Shown here: positions 52,390-60,925 of the stretch, piece after piece
How positions within the stretch are numbered: the first letter of the stretch is position 1
How the letters are laid out: each line of letters opens with the position of its first letter
Source: Duganella sp. SG902
Lineage (GTDB): Bacteria; Pseudomonadota; Gammaproteobacteria; Burkholderiales; Burkholderiaceae_D
Reading direction: 5' to 3'
Assembly: GCF_013376005.1 (NCBI RefSeq)
Contig: NZ_JABMJK010000007.1
Location: 62,001-126,000, forward strand
Length of the DNA stretch: 64,000 nucleotides
Program-made: the position numbers and the translations under genes
Notes under the pieces: model-generated
What the model was told of the DNA's origin: nothing
Seen by the model: the letters and a program-made list of their open reading frames with translations, nothing else
Database searches by the model: none

Positions 52390-53030
52390 GAGTTCTCCAT
52401 TGCCGCCAGCAGGCGGCGGAAGGCGTTTGAGCGGGCTGGGTGGATGTTGGCTTCCTGGGTGATGCGTTCGATTAAGCGTTGTTCGGCCAGGCGTTCAAGC
52501 GCCTCCACCGCGCGCACCGTCTGGCTGATGGTCGGACCGCAGCACAGCACCCCGTGATTGCGCATCAGGTAGGCATTGACGTCGCGCCGCAACGCACGGC
52601 GCACCAGGCGGGTGAGCAAGCCACTGCCGGACGGCATGTAGCCGACCACTGGAATACGCGGGCCCAGGATGTGGCGCTCCTGCTCATCGCGCGCGTCGAG
52701 CGGCTGGTTGAGCAGGGCGTAGGCGCTGGCGATCGGCTGGTGGGTGTGGATGCTGCAACGGACGTCAGGCCGCACGCGCAGCACGCTGGCGTGCAGTCCG
52801 GTTTCGACCGAGGGCGCGCGCTCGCCCTCGATCTGTCGCAGGTCCGACAGGCGAACCACGCAGACATCGGCGGCGCGCATGCTGAAGTAATCGGTGGCGG
52901 ACGGGGTAACGGCGAACAGCTCCCTGTCGATGCGCAAGGCGATGTTGCCACCCGTTCCAGCCAGATAGCCGCGCCGCGACAGGTCGAGACAGATCTCGAC
53001 AATGCGCTCCCGCTCTTCATGGGCAAACAT
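52386..53030 (-). CDS. Class II aldolase/adducin family enzyme
   Basis: A 214-residue zinc-dependent aldolase of the fuculose/ribulose-phosphate type. GYLAGTGGNIALRID near residue 20 binds the phosphate, VETGLHASVLRVRPDVRCSIHTHQPIASA near 74 has the base Glu and two His zinc ligands, and MRNHGVLCCG near 155 has the third His. Length is normal for this family. It overlaps the kinase stop by 14 bases and the aminotransferase start by four. In analogous sugar pathways the kinase phosphorylates a ketose and the aldolase cleaves it to a C3 unit and an aldehyde. Confidence 0.92.
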   Translation of the reverse strand: MFAHEERERIVEICLDLSRRGYLAGTGGNIALRIDRELFAVTPSATDYFSMRAADVCVVRLSDLRQIEGERAPSVETGLHASVLRVRPDVRCSIHTHQPIASAYALLNQPLDARDEQERHILGPRIPVVGYMPSGSGLLTRLVRRALRRDVNAYLMRNHGVLCCGPTISQTVRAVEALERLAEQRLIERITQEANIHPARSNAFRRLLAAMENS

Positions 53031-54651
53031 GGGGGACTCCTTCGGTGGGTGGGTTCAGGCGTCGGTAGATCGGCGCCAGTGTTTGGCGTAATTCCTTGAA
53101 CGTCGCGTAGCGGTCGTCGTACACCGTGCGCAGCGCGGTGGCGGGCTCGTAGACGCGGCGTTCGCGCTGTAGTCGGTGCAGGTCGTTAAAGCGCAGCTCG
53201 CCCATGCCGATGGCGGCAATGAAGGCGGCGCCGATGGCATTGGACTGGATCGGGTTTTCCATCTGGCGCACCGGCTGGCCGGTGACATCGGCAATGATCT
53301 GGCACCACAGGTCCGACTGCGCACCACCGCCCACGGCGGCCACCGGCCCCGGCGAACGGTCCAGCATGCGGCCAAAGGGCTCCATCATCCAGCGGGTGTT
53401 GAGGGCGACACCTTCCATGAACGCACGAATGATGTCTTCGCGCGAATGGGCCAGCGAGAGATTGATCAGGCCGGCGCGCAAGCTGGGGTCATCGACCGGC
53501 GTGCGCTCGCCAAACAGCCAAGGCATGTAAATCAGGCCGCGAGCCCCGGCCGGCACGCGGGAGGCAATGGTGTTGAGGATGTTGTAGACGTCCGGCCGCT
53601 GTTCGTCGCTGAGCAGTTCGTCGGGGTGGAACAAGATGCGGTCGCGCAGGAAGGAGAGATTGGCGCCGGCGGTCGATTGCAGCGCCAGGGCGAGATAACG
53701 GCCGTCGACGGCACAGGGTACCGAGGCGATCTTGCGCCGCACATCAGTTTTCTGGTGCGGCACGTGCGCGCCGAGCCAGGAGGAGGTGCCGAGGTACAGG
53801 TGGGAGGCGTAGTCGGCCACCGCCGCGCCTACCGCGACGGCGGAAGTGTCGGTCGCGCCGGCCACCACCATGGTGCCCGGATGCAGGCCGAGCGCCTCGG
53901 CCACGTCGCGGCGTAAAGGCCCCAGCAGTTCGGTGGAGGCGACAATATCCGGCAGCTTGTCGCGCGCGATTCCCAGCATGGCGATCAGACGGTCGTCGTA
54001 GCGGATGCGCAGCGGATCGCGGTTGTTGGTGACCCAGGCGGTCAGGATCGAATCGCGGGTGGCGCAGACGCGGCCGCTCAGACGCAGGTTCATGTAATCG
54101 AGCACGTTGAGGAACTTGGCGGTGCGCTCATAGCGCGCCGGATCCATGTCGCGGATGAAGGCGATATGGCCGGCGCTGTCCTTCCCGGACAGGGCGGGGG
54201 CGCCACCGGTCAGGCGCAGCCAGCGCCACAGCTTGAGCGGGCTGTAGCCCTCGATGTTGAGCCAGTTGCCCCGCGCGCGGCGGGTGATGGGGCCGGCGCC
54301 GCGCATGTCCAGCCAAAGCATGGCGCGGCCCAGCGCATTGCCGTCGCGGTCGACGCAGACCGTGCCTTCCGTTTGCGTGGAGCAGCAGACGGCCACGATC
54401 CGCCGCCGTACGCAGGGGTCTGCATGGCACAGCCGCCCGGCGGTGGTGAGCAAGGCTTGCCACCAGTCTTCTGGTTCCTGTTCCGCAGCTACGCCGTCCA
54501 CGTGCAGGTGCACCGGCTCGAAGGCCCACGCGAGCACGGCGCCCTCCAGGGTGATCAGGGCACACTTGCAACCCGAGGTGCCAAGATCGACGGACAGGAC
54601 CAGCGGCGCGCTGGCGCGGTCGCTTGACGGTGGTTGGACTGAATAAGACAT
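53017..54651 (-). CDS. FGGY-family carbohydrate kinase
   Basis: A 544-residue sugar kinase. The N-terminal ATPase lobe begins LSVDLGTSGCKCALITLEG near residue 19; MLWLDMRGAGPITRRARGN near 113 is the substrate region; GATDTSAVAVGAAVADYASHLYLGTSSW near 265 and VAAVGGGAQSDLWCQIIADVTGQPV near 437 are FGGY signatures in the C-terminal lobe. It is nearest xylulokinase-like members in appearance. It is the first gene of the operon and starts 135 bp from the divergent TetR gene. A TTGTTG -35 (minus, 54737-54732), 18-bp spacer and TATATG -10 (54713-54708) lie in front of it. Confidence 0.92.
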   Translation of the reverse strand: MSYSVQPPSSDRASAPLVLSVDLGTSGCKCALITLEGAVLAWAFEPVHLHVDGVAAEQEPEDWWQALLTTAGRLCHADPCVRRRIVAVCCSTQTEGTVCVDRDGNALGRAMLWLDMRGAGPITRRARGNWLNIEGYSPLKLWRWLRLTGGAPALSGKDSAGHIAFIRDMDPARYERTAKFLNVLDYMNLRLSGRVCATRDSILTAWVTNNRDPLRIRYDDRLIAMLGIARDKLPDIVASTELLGPLRRDVAEALGLHPGTMVVAGATDTSAVAVGAAVADYASHLYLGTSSWLGAHVPHQKTDVRRKIASVPCAVDGRYLALALQSTAGANLSFLRDRILFHPDELLSDEQRPDVYNILNTIASRVPAGARGLIYMPWLFGERTPVDDPSLRAGLINLSLAHSREDIIRAFMEGVALNTRWMMEPFGRMLDRSPGPVAAVGGGAQSDLWCQIIADVTGQPVRQMENPIQSNAIGAAFIAAIGMGELRFNDLHRLQRERRVYEPATALRTVYDDRYATFKELRQTLAPIYRRLNPPTEGVPHVCP

Positions 54652-54697
54652 GGTGCTGGCGGTGGCTCCCGGCGGACGATTGTTTCATGAAAGATAG

Positions 54698-54737
54698 TTA
54701 TGACTAGCATATAGCGATGGCTATAATTCCGCAACAA
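54698..54737. promoter_or_regulatory. Divergent promoters and TetR operator candidate
   Basis: The perfect inverted repeat TATAGC-GATG-GCTATA (54710-54725) overlaps the TetR-gene -10 TATAAT (54722-54727) and occupies the spacer and -10 of the kinase promoter (TTGTTG 54737-54732, 18 bp, TATATG 54713-54708). A possible TetR-gene -35 is TTATGA (54698-54703). AACAA-TT-TTGTT (54733-54744) is a second dyad. One repressor on the first dyad could block both promoters. Confidence 0.65.
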
Positions 54738-54786
54738 TTTTGTTCATGCGATAATTGGCCTGACTCTTTCCATTCATACTTCCGCC

Positions 54787-55431
54787 ATGGTCACCAGCAG
54801 CACCTCGAGCAAACCCAGCCTAGCGGCCAAGAAAATCCCGGCCCAGCAGAGAGCTTCCGATACCTATGAACTCATCCTGGAGGCGGCCGCGCGGCTGCTG
54901 GCCGACGTCGGGGTGGAGCGTTTGTCCACCAACATGGTGTGCGAGCATGCAGGGCTGACGCCGCCTGCGTTATACCGCTATTTCCCCAACAAGTACGCGT
55001 TGCTGTGCGAGCTGGGGCAGCGCCTGATGCAGCGCCAGAATGAATTGATTCCACTCTGGATCACGGCGCAGGCGTTGCGCGGCAGCGTGGTCGAACTGGA
55101 GCGCGCGCTGGCCGGACTGTTGTTGGAAACCTACAAAGTCACCAGCGAGACGACCGGGGGCGTATGGATCTTGCGCGCGTTGCGCGCGGTGCCGACCTTG
55201 CAGAAAGTGCGTCTGGATTCGCACGCGCAAGTGGTGGCGGCGCAGAGTGGACTGCTGCGCGCGGCGTTTCCCGATGTGCCGCCGAAATCGCTTGAGCTGG
55301 TCGAGCGTGTTACGGTCGACATGATCTATGCAGGCGTGGAGCTGCTGTTCGACGAGCCACTGAGTCCGCGGGCGGTGGCCGATGTGATCGCCTCCATGAT
55401 CGCCAGCCATCTGACGCGCTTGCGCGGCTAG
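54787..55431 (+). CDS. TetR/AcrR-family transcriptional regulator
   Basis: A 214-residue regulator. The N-terminal HTH reads ELILEAAARLLADVGVERLSTNMVCEHAGLTPPALYRYFPNKYALLCELGQ, shown here as the usual three helices near residues 30-80. The ligand-binding half is all-helical and not similar to a named subgroup. It is divergent from the kinase-aldolase-aminotransferase operon, with a TATAGC-N4-GCTATA dyad between them, so it most probably represses both itself and the operon until the pathway substrate or an intermediate binds. Confidence 0.92.
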   Translation: MVTSSTSSKPSLAAKKIPAQQRASDTYELILEAAARLLADVGVERLSTNMVCEHAGLTPPALYRYFPNKYALLCELGQRLMQRQNELIPLWITAQALRGSVVELERALAGLLLETYKVTSETTGGVWILRALRAVPTLQKVRLDSHAQVVAAQSGLLRAAFPDVPPKSLELVERVTVDMIYAGVELLFDEPLSPRAVADVIASMIASHLTRLRG

Positions 55432-55545
55432 TGCGGGGTGGCCGGCATGGTAGGCTGACGGCAATCCTCACTGCTGGCGGCACCTCGGATCGCAAGGGTA
55501 TCCCGGTCGACCGGCTCTGAGCCAAACTCCGGCGGCCCTTTGCGC

Positions 55546-58107
55546 TCAGGGCAGGCGACTGTCCAGCGTCACCTGCGTACCACTCAGCCCCGGCGCGCTC
55601 GCGGTGAGCACCAGGCGGCCGGCCTGGCCGGGCCGGGTGCGCACGATCGCCAGCGCCTTGCCGTTGAAGACCCGGCGTGTGGGCGACTGGAAGGATTCGA
55701 AGCTGGTCGCGTCGCCGTTGTCGGTGGCGACGATCTCGCCCGGTCCGCTCAGACTGAACGCTACGCGATCGCTGGCGCGCGGTATCGTATGGCCAGCCTT
55801 GTCGGTCACCGTCACGGTCACGAAGGCGAGGTCGGCGCCGTCCGCGCGGAGCGTCGCACGGTCGGCGACAAGTCGAAGCCCGGCCGGTTCGCCCGTCGTT
55901 TGCACGGTGTCCTCGGCCCACGGCTTGCCATTCTTGTAGACCACGGCGTGCAGGATGCCGGGCGCGTAGACGACGTCGTCCCAGCGCAGCCGGTAGTCGC
56001 GCGGACTGCGCTTCTTGCGGCCGAGCGACGTGCCGTTCAGGAACAGTTCCGCCTCATCTCCCGAAGTGTACAAGTGTACCGGCGTAACCAGCCCAAGCCG
56101 CTCTGGCCAGTTCCAGTGCGGCAGCAAATGCGCCATGGGAAACTCGGGGCGCCAGCGCGCCTGGTACAAGTAGAAGCGGTCCTTCTTGAATCCGGCCAAA
56201 TCGACGATGCCGAAGTAGGAGCTGCGCGAGGGGATCTCGATCTTCTTCAGTTCCGCCAGCTCCTTCGCGGCGCGCTGCTGCTGGGCGGGGTCGCTGAAAT
56301 TCAGAAGATTCGTGCTGTCGCTGTTGTAGGGCGTCGGTTCGCCGAGGTAGTCGAAACCGGTCCAGACGAATTCGCCGGCGACGAAGGGATGGTCGTCCTG
56401 GCTGCGGAACTCCGTCTCAGCCAGCGTCGCCCAAGTGGGCGCGGTCAGGTCGTAGCTGCTGACCTGGAAGTCGGCCATGCCCTTTGTCCCATCGTCCCCT
56501 AGCGGGAAGAAATATACGCCGCGCGAGCTGACCGTCGACGCGGTTTCGCTGCCGAATATCGGAATGTGCGGGGCGCGGTCGTGGAAGTTCGCGTATTCAT
56601 GTGGTTTGTAGTTATAGCCGAACAGGTCGACGGCTTCCTGTAGACCGTTGTAGCCCGCTTCGATGTTGTTGTTGGCCATCGTGAGCGGGCGGGTACGGTC
56701 TTCGCTGCGCGCGATGGCGGCCAGCCGCGCGGCGAGCTTCCAACCTTCGCTCTTACCCTGTTCGGGGATCTCGTTGCCAATGCTCCAGCCGAACACACTT
56801 GGATGATTGCGGTCACGCCGGATCATCGCACGCAGGTCCTGTTCATGCCAAGCGGTGAACAATGTGTGGTAGTCGTTTGGCTTCTTGCCGACGGCCCAGG
56901 CGTCGAAGGCTTCGTCGAGCACCAGAAAGCCCATGCGGTCGGTCAGGTCGAGCAGCTCGGGCGCGGGTGGATTATGGCTGGTGCGGATCGCGTTGACGCC
57001 CATTTCTCGGAGGATCTCCAGCTGGCGTTCAAGCGCTCGCGTGTTGATCGCGGTGCCCAGCGCTCCCAGGTCGTGGTGCAGGCAGACGCCTTGGATCTTG
57101 ATGTGCTCGCCGTTCAGCAGCAGGCCGCGCTCCGGATCGAGCGTGATGCTGCGCACACCGAACGGCGTTTCGACCACATCGGCCACGCGGCCGTTCGCGT
57201 TGACGGTGGTGACAGCAACATAGCGCTGCGGGTTGGCGATGCTCCACAGGCGCGGCTGCGGCAGCGTCAATGCGTGGCTGATCATGGCCTGGCGTCCGGC
57301 CACGATCTTGACCGGTGTGGCCGCCTCTCGACGTGCGACAGGCTCGCCGAGGCGGCGGCCATCGGCGCTCAGTGCGTAGATCTCGGTCGTCACCCGCACG
57401 TTCGCTGTCGCGGCATCGTTCTGCAGCGTCGCCTGCAAGTTCACGATGGCGGACGTGGTCGTCACCTTCGGCGTCGTCACGAAGATGCCGTCCTGTGCCA
57501 CATGCAACGGGGCCGTTTTGACCAGCCAGACATTGCGGTAGATGCCGCCGCCCGGATACCAGCGCGATGCGTCGGGCGGATTGTCGAGGCGGATAGCCAG
57601 CACATTCTGCGCGCCTGGGTTCACCCAAGGGGTAAGGTCCACGCGCCAAGAAGCGTAGCCGTATGGCCAACCGCCCACGTAATGGCCGTTTATCCAGACT
57701 GCGGCGTGCGACATGGCGCCGTCGACGTCCAGGTAAATGCGGCGCCCGGCGTCCGCCGCAGGCAGCGTGAAGTGCTTGCGGTACCAGCCGACGCCCCACG
57801 AGGGTAGTTTGCCGGTCTCGCCAGGATAGGATTGCTTGAACGGCCCTTCGATGCCCCAATCGTGCGGCAGGTTGAGGCTGCGCCAACCCGCGTCGTCGAA
57901 TCCGGCTGCCGTGGCGACCGCGTTCCACATGTCCGGGCTGGTGCCGGCGGCCGGCGCCAGGGTACCGGCCGGGTCGCCCTTGTTGAAGCGCCAGTCGGTG
58001 TTGAAGGCAAGACGTTCGCGCGGCGATATGGCGTCGGTGGACCTGGCGTCCTGGAGCGACATCAGGCCGAGGGAGAGGCAGATAAGGAGGTGGGCGTGGC
58101 GTGTCAT
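55546..58107 (-). CDS. GH2 beta-galactosidase with DUF4982-type C-terminus
   Basis: An 853-residue secreted enzyme with a signal peptide (LLICLSLGLMSLQDARS). The sugar-binding domain (LNLPHDWGIEGPF, GVGWYRKHFTLP, YLDVDGAMSHAAVWINGHYVGGWPYGYASWRVDLTPW in pieces), the immunoglobulin-like domain and the TIM barrel (IRTSHNPPAPELLDLTDRMGFLVLDEAFDAW) are in GH2 order. GWSIGNEIPEQG near residue 450 holds the acid/base Glu, and IPIFGSETAS near 510 the nucleophile Glu. The C-terminal PFAM-type DUF4982 and Big-like modules follow. It is convergent with TetR and divergent from the GH3 at 58556; site D in between could serve both. Confidence 0.92.
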   Translation of the reverse strand: MTRHAHLLICLSLGLMSLQDARSTDAISPRERLAFNTDWRFNKGDPAGTLAPAAGTSPDMWNAVATAAGFDDAGWRSLNLPHDWGIEGPFKQSYPGETGKLPSWGVGWYRKHFTLPAADAGRRIYLDVDGAMSHAAVWINGHYVGGWPYGYASWRVDLTPWVNPGAQNVLAIRLDNPPDASRWYPGGGIYRNVWLVKTAPLHVAQDGIFVTTPKVTTTSAIVNLQATLQNDAATANVRVTTEIYALSADGRRLGEPVARREAATPVKIVAGRQAMISHALTLPQPRLWSIANPQRYVAVTTVNANGRVADVVETPFGVRSITLDPERGLLLNGEHIKIQGVCLHHDLGALGTAINTRALERQLEILREMGVNAIRTSHNPPAPELLDLTDRMGFLVLDEAFDAWAVGKKPNDYHTLFTAWHEQDLRAMIRRDRNHPSVFGWSIGNEIPEQGKSEGWKLAARLAAIARSEDRTRPLTMANNNIEAGYNGLQEAVDLFGYNYKPHEYANFHDRAPHIPIFGSETASTVSSRGVYFFPLGDDGTKGMADFQVSSYDLTAPTWATLAETEFRSQDDHPFVAGEFVWTGFDYLGEPTPYNSDSTNLLNFSDPAQQQRAAKELAELKKIEIPSRSSYFGIVDLAGFKKDRFYLYQARWRPEFPMAHLLPHWNWPERLGLVTPVHLYTSGDEAELFLNGTSLGRKKRSPRDYRLRWDDVVYAPGILHAVVYKNGKPWAEDTVQTTGEPAGLRLVADRATLRADGADLAFVTVTVTDKAGHTIPRASDRVAFSLSGPGEIVATDNGDATSFESFQSPTRRVFNGKALAIVRTRPGQAGRLVLTASAPGLSGTQVTLDSRLP

Positions 58108-58555
58108 GGATGTTCCTGGATCAGCGTGTTTGTGTGGTGATGGTGCTGGGCGTGCCTTTGGCGCCGGCCACCCAGGTGTGGTTCCCGGCGATGCTTCGTC
58201 CGCTTGTGGCGGTGCGGGGGCGAGCGGGCAAGTCCCAAGAAAGCTTTTGAGCGTATGGTGCGGGTATCAAGGCTTGGTTACATCGTCCGTTCAGACGGTG
58301 CCAGGACTCTCGTCACACGCCATACTTCCAGTTGTCACGCACTGATGACCTGTGGCGTCATCTCCGCCATGATCGATACATCGTCACCGTTGGACAGGGG
58401 CCATGCTGCCAGTGCAGTCGCTAACCTCGCGCGACGACTGGTCCGGCGTCACTCCGTAACTGACGGTACCTGTACTAATGGTTGTCGATAGCCGACATTG
58501 GACAGCTTCAAGTATCTTCATTGATCTACACGCGTTAAAGAGAAAGAGACTGAAA
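58108..58555. other. Divergent intergenic region with a long leader
   Basis: This 450-bp region separates GH2 and GH3 genes and contains site D. If transcription begins near 58333, the GH3 mRNA has a leader of over 200 bases. I see no riboswitch signature and no short gene with a ribosome site in it. Confidence 0.55.
58255..58326. promoter_or_regulatory. Regulatory dyad site D between GH2 and GH3
   Basis: CATCGTCCGTTCAGACGGT (58281-58299) is identical to site A, centred at 58290.5. CATACT at 58321-58326, again 30.5 bp from the centre, faces the GH3 gene; CACCAT (minus strand, 58260-58255) is a three-of-six match facing GH2. Confidence 0.68.
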
Positions 58556-60913
58556 ATGAAAATGACGAGACGAGCCTTGCTGGCATCGGCAAGCCTTATA
58601 TGTGCGATCCCGGCGCTGGCCAGCCCGGCGCCGCTCTATAAGAGATCGGGGCAGCCGATCCCCGAGCGGGTGCGCGACCTGTTGCAGCGAATGACACTGG
58701 ACGAGAAGGTCGCCCAGCTGTGTTGTTTGTGGATGAATAAGCGCATGCTTGTCGACGTCGGCACGTTTGCCTTTTCACCGGAAAGGGCGGCGAAGGCAAT
58801 CCCTCACGGGATTGGGCAAATCGGACGCCCGTCTGATCTCGCGGGAAGTGCCCGTTATCTGACCAACTCGTTTCGTGAGCCGGAGGATATGGTGAACTTC
58901 ATCAATGCCGTCCAAAAGTATGCGGTGGAAAATACCCGCCTTGGCATTCCGGTCCTTTTTCATGAAGAAACCGCACATGGACTGGCGGTGAAAGGCGCGA
59001 CGTCATTCCCTATCCCGCCGGCGCTTGGTTCGACGTGGGATCCTGAACTTGTCGAAGCATGTTTCACGCTAACGGCACGCCAGGCGCGGCTCCGCGGCGT
59101 CACAGTCGCGCTGAGTCCCGTGCTGGATCTCGTGCGCGATCCGCGCTGGGGCCGTAGCGAGGAGCTGTTCGGCGAGGATCCTCACCATGTTGGCGTGATG
59201 GGGGCGGCGGCGGTCAAGGGACTGCAGGGGCCGGCAAGGCCCATCGCGCCGGACCGCCTGTTCGCGACGCTCAAGCATTTCGTCCATGGCATGCCGCAGA
59301 ACGGCTTGAACATTGGACCATCGGACATGTCGGAGCGCCTGTTGCGTGAAGCCTATCTGCCGCCTTTCATGGCCGCCGTGAAGCAAGCTAACGCGGCGAT
59401 CATCATGCCGTCATACAACGAGGTGGGGGGCGTGCCGTCGCATGCCAACGCCGACCTGTTGCAAAAAACGGGGCGGGGACTCCTGGGCTTCAAAGGGGCG
59501 TACTTCAGCGATTATGGTGGTGTGGCGGAACTGGCGAGTTTGCATGGCATGGCCGAGGACCCAGATGGGGCGACGATTCTCGCTCTGAATGCGGGCGTCG
59601 ATGCCGACCTTCCAGAGGGCAGCAATTATTTGCGTCTGGCCAAACTGGTCAAGGACGGTCGCGTCCCGCTGGCGAACGTTGACGCCGCCGTCGCGCGCGT
59701 CCTGGCAATGAAGTTCGAAGCGGGTTTGTTCGAAAATCCCTACGTCGATCCGGAGCGCGCGGCAGCTGTGCTCGACGATCCTGCGGCGATTCCACTGGCG
59801 CGCAAAGCCGCGCAGAAAGCCATCATCCTTCTCAAGAACGACGGCGTGTTGCCTCTTGACGCGAGCAAGACACTGAGGATTGCGCTGGTCGGTCCCAACT
59901 CGGTCACGCCGTTGTTGGGCGGTTATTCCGGCTGGCCGAAACAGACGGTCGGCGTTATGGAGGGAATGCGTGCCGCCGCCGGTCCGAACGTGACGATCGA
60001 GCAGTCCGATGGCGTGTGGATCAACGTGCCGGTGCCGCACGGCGTACGTCCCGAGGTCCAGACCATACGCAAAATCCCGCAGGCGGAGAATGAGGCCCGG
60101 ATCGCCGCCGCCGTCGAGGTCGCGCGCAGATCCGATGTCGTGGTGCTGGTCGTTGGCGACAACGAGCAGATCACCCGGGAAACGGTCACGATGGTCAACC
60201 CTGGCGACCGTAGTTCCCTGGGCCTGTACGGCGATCAGGATGCGCTCGTGGATGCCATGCTGGCGTGCGGTAAACCGGTGATCGCGGTGCTGCTCAACGG
60301 CCGCCCTCTGGCGACGACCAAGCTTGCCCAAAGCGCGCATGCGTTGATCGAAGGTTGGTACCTGGGCGAGCAGGGCGGACACGCGGTCGCCGACGTGTTG
60401 TTCGGAAAAGTAAATCCCGGCGGTAAGCTGGCGGTATCGATCCCCCGCTCGATGGGGGAACTCCCGGCGTTCTACAACCGTCATCCCTCGGCCGATCATG
60501 TGCCTTATGTCGAGGGCAAGCGCCGGGCGCTGTATCCGTTTGGATATGGACTCAGCTACACCACCTTCGAGTTGTCCGTGCCGCGCCTGTCGAAGACGCG
60601 GATCGGCGCCGACGAACGCTTTGCCGTGGAAGTCGACGTATCCAATACCGGTAAGCGCGAGGGCGACGAAGTCGTGCAGGTGTATATTCGCGATATCGTC
60701 AGCTCGGTGCCGCGCCCGGTCCTGGAGCTGAAGGCCTTCCGTCGCGTCACGCTCGCCCCCAGCGGCACTGCCACGGTACGGTTCGAGCTCGGTCCCGAAG
60801 CGCTGGGATTTTGGGACAAGGCGATGAAATGGTCGGTCGAGCCAGGCGCGTTCATGATCAGTACCGGCAACAGCTCCGACAACCTGAAGTCGGCAAAACT
60901 GCTCGTTGTTTGA
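58556..60913 (+). CDS. GH3 beta-glucosidase/beta-xylosidase-like (paralogue of first gene)
   Basis: A 785-residue GH3 enzyme with a signal peptide (TRRALLASASLICAIPALA) that has a possible Tat-like TRRALL. It shares order and motifs with the enzyme at the left edge: LDEKVAQLCCLWMNK, HEETAHGLAVKGATSFPIPPALGS in pieces, RDPRWGRSEELFGEDPHH, KHFVHGMPQNG, YFSDYGGVAEL with the nucleophile Asp, and the C-terminal EVDVSNTGKREGDEVVQVYI. ATG 58556 follows AGAGA; ATG 58562 is two codons further. It is followed after 12 bp by the DUF1593 gene and then GH78, so the three are likely one transcript from site D. Confidence 0.93.
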   Translation: MKMTRRALLASASLICAIPALASPAPLYKRSGQPIPERVRDLLQRMTLDEKVAQLCCLWMNKRMLVDVGTFAFSPERAAKAIPHGIGQIGRPSDLAGSARYLTNSFREPEDMVNFINAVQKYAVENTRLGIPVLFHEETAHGLAVKGATSFPIPPALGSTWDPELVEACFTLTARQARLRGVTVALSPVLDLVRDPRWGRSEELFGEDPHHVGVMGAAAVKGLQGPARPIAPDRLFATLKHFVHGMPQNGLNIGPSDMSERLLREAYLPPFMAAVKQANAAIIMPSYNEVGGVPSHANADLLQKTGRGLLGFKGAYFSDYGGVAELASLHGMAEDPDGATILALNAGVDADLPEGSNYLRLAKLVKDGRVPLANVDAAVARVLAMKFEAGLFENPYVDPERAAAVLDDPAAIPLARKAAQKAIILLKNDGVLPLDASKTLRIALVGPNSVTPLLGGYSGWPKQTVGVMEGMRAAAGPNVTIEQSDGVWINVPVPHGVRPEVQTIRKIPQAENEARIAAAVEVARRSDVVVLVVGDNEQITRETVTMVNPGDRSSLGLYGDQDALVDAMLACGKPVIAVLLNGRPLATTKLAQSAHALIEGWYLGEQGGHAVADVLFGKVNPGGKLAVSIPRSMGELPAFYNRHPSADHVPYVEGKRRALYPFGYGLSYTTFELSVPRLSKTRIGADERFAVEVDVSNTGKREGDEVVQVYIRDIVSSVPRPVLELKAFRRVTLAPSGTATVRFELGPEALGFWDKAMKWSVEPGAFMISTGNSSDNLKSAKLLVV

Positions 60914-60925
60914 CGATCGCGCGCT

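Noticed and set aside
58367-58400. Possible sixth copy of the regulatory dyad (CATCGTCACCGTTGGACAGG)
   Set aside because: The spacer is seven bases and the right half is GACAG, so it does not keep CGTC-N6-GACG; treated as chance.
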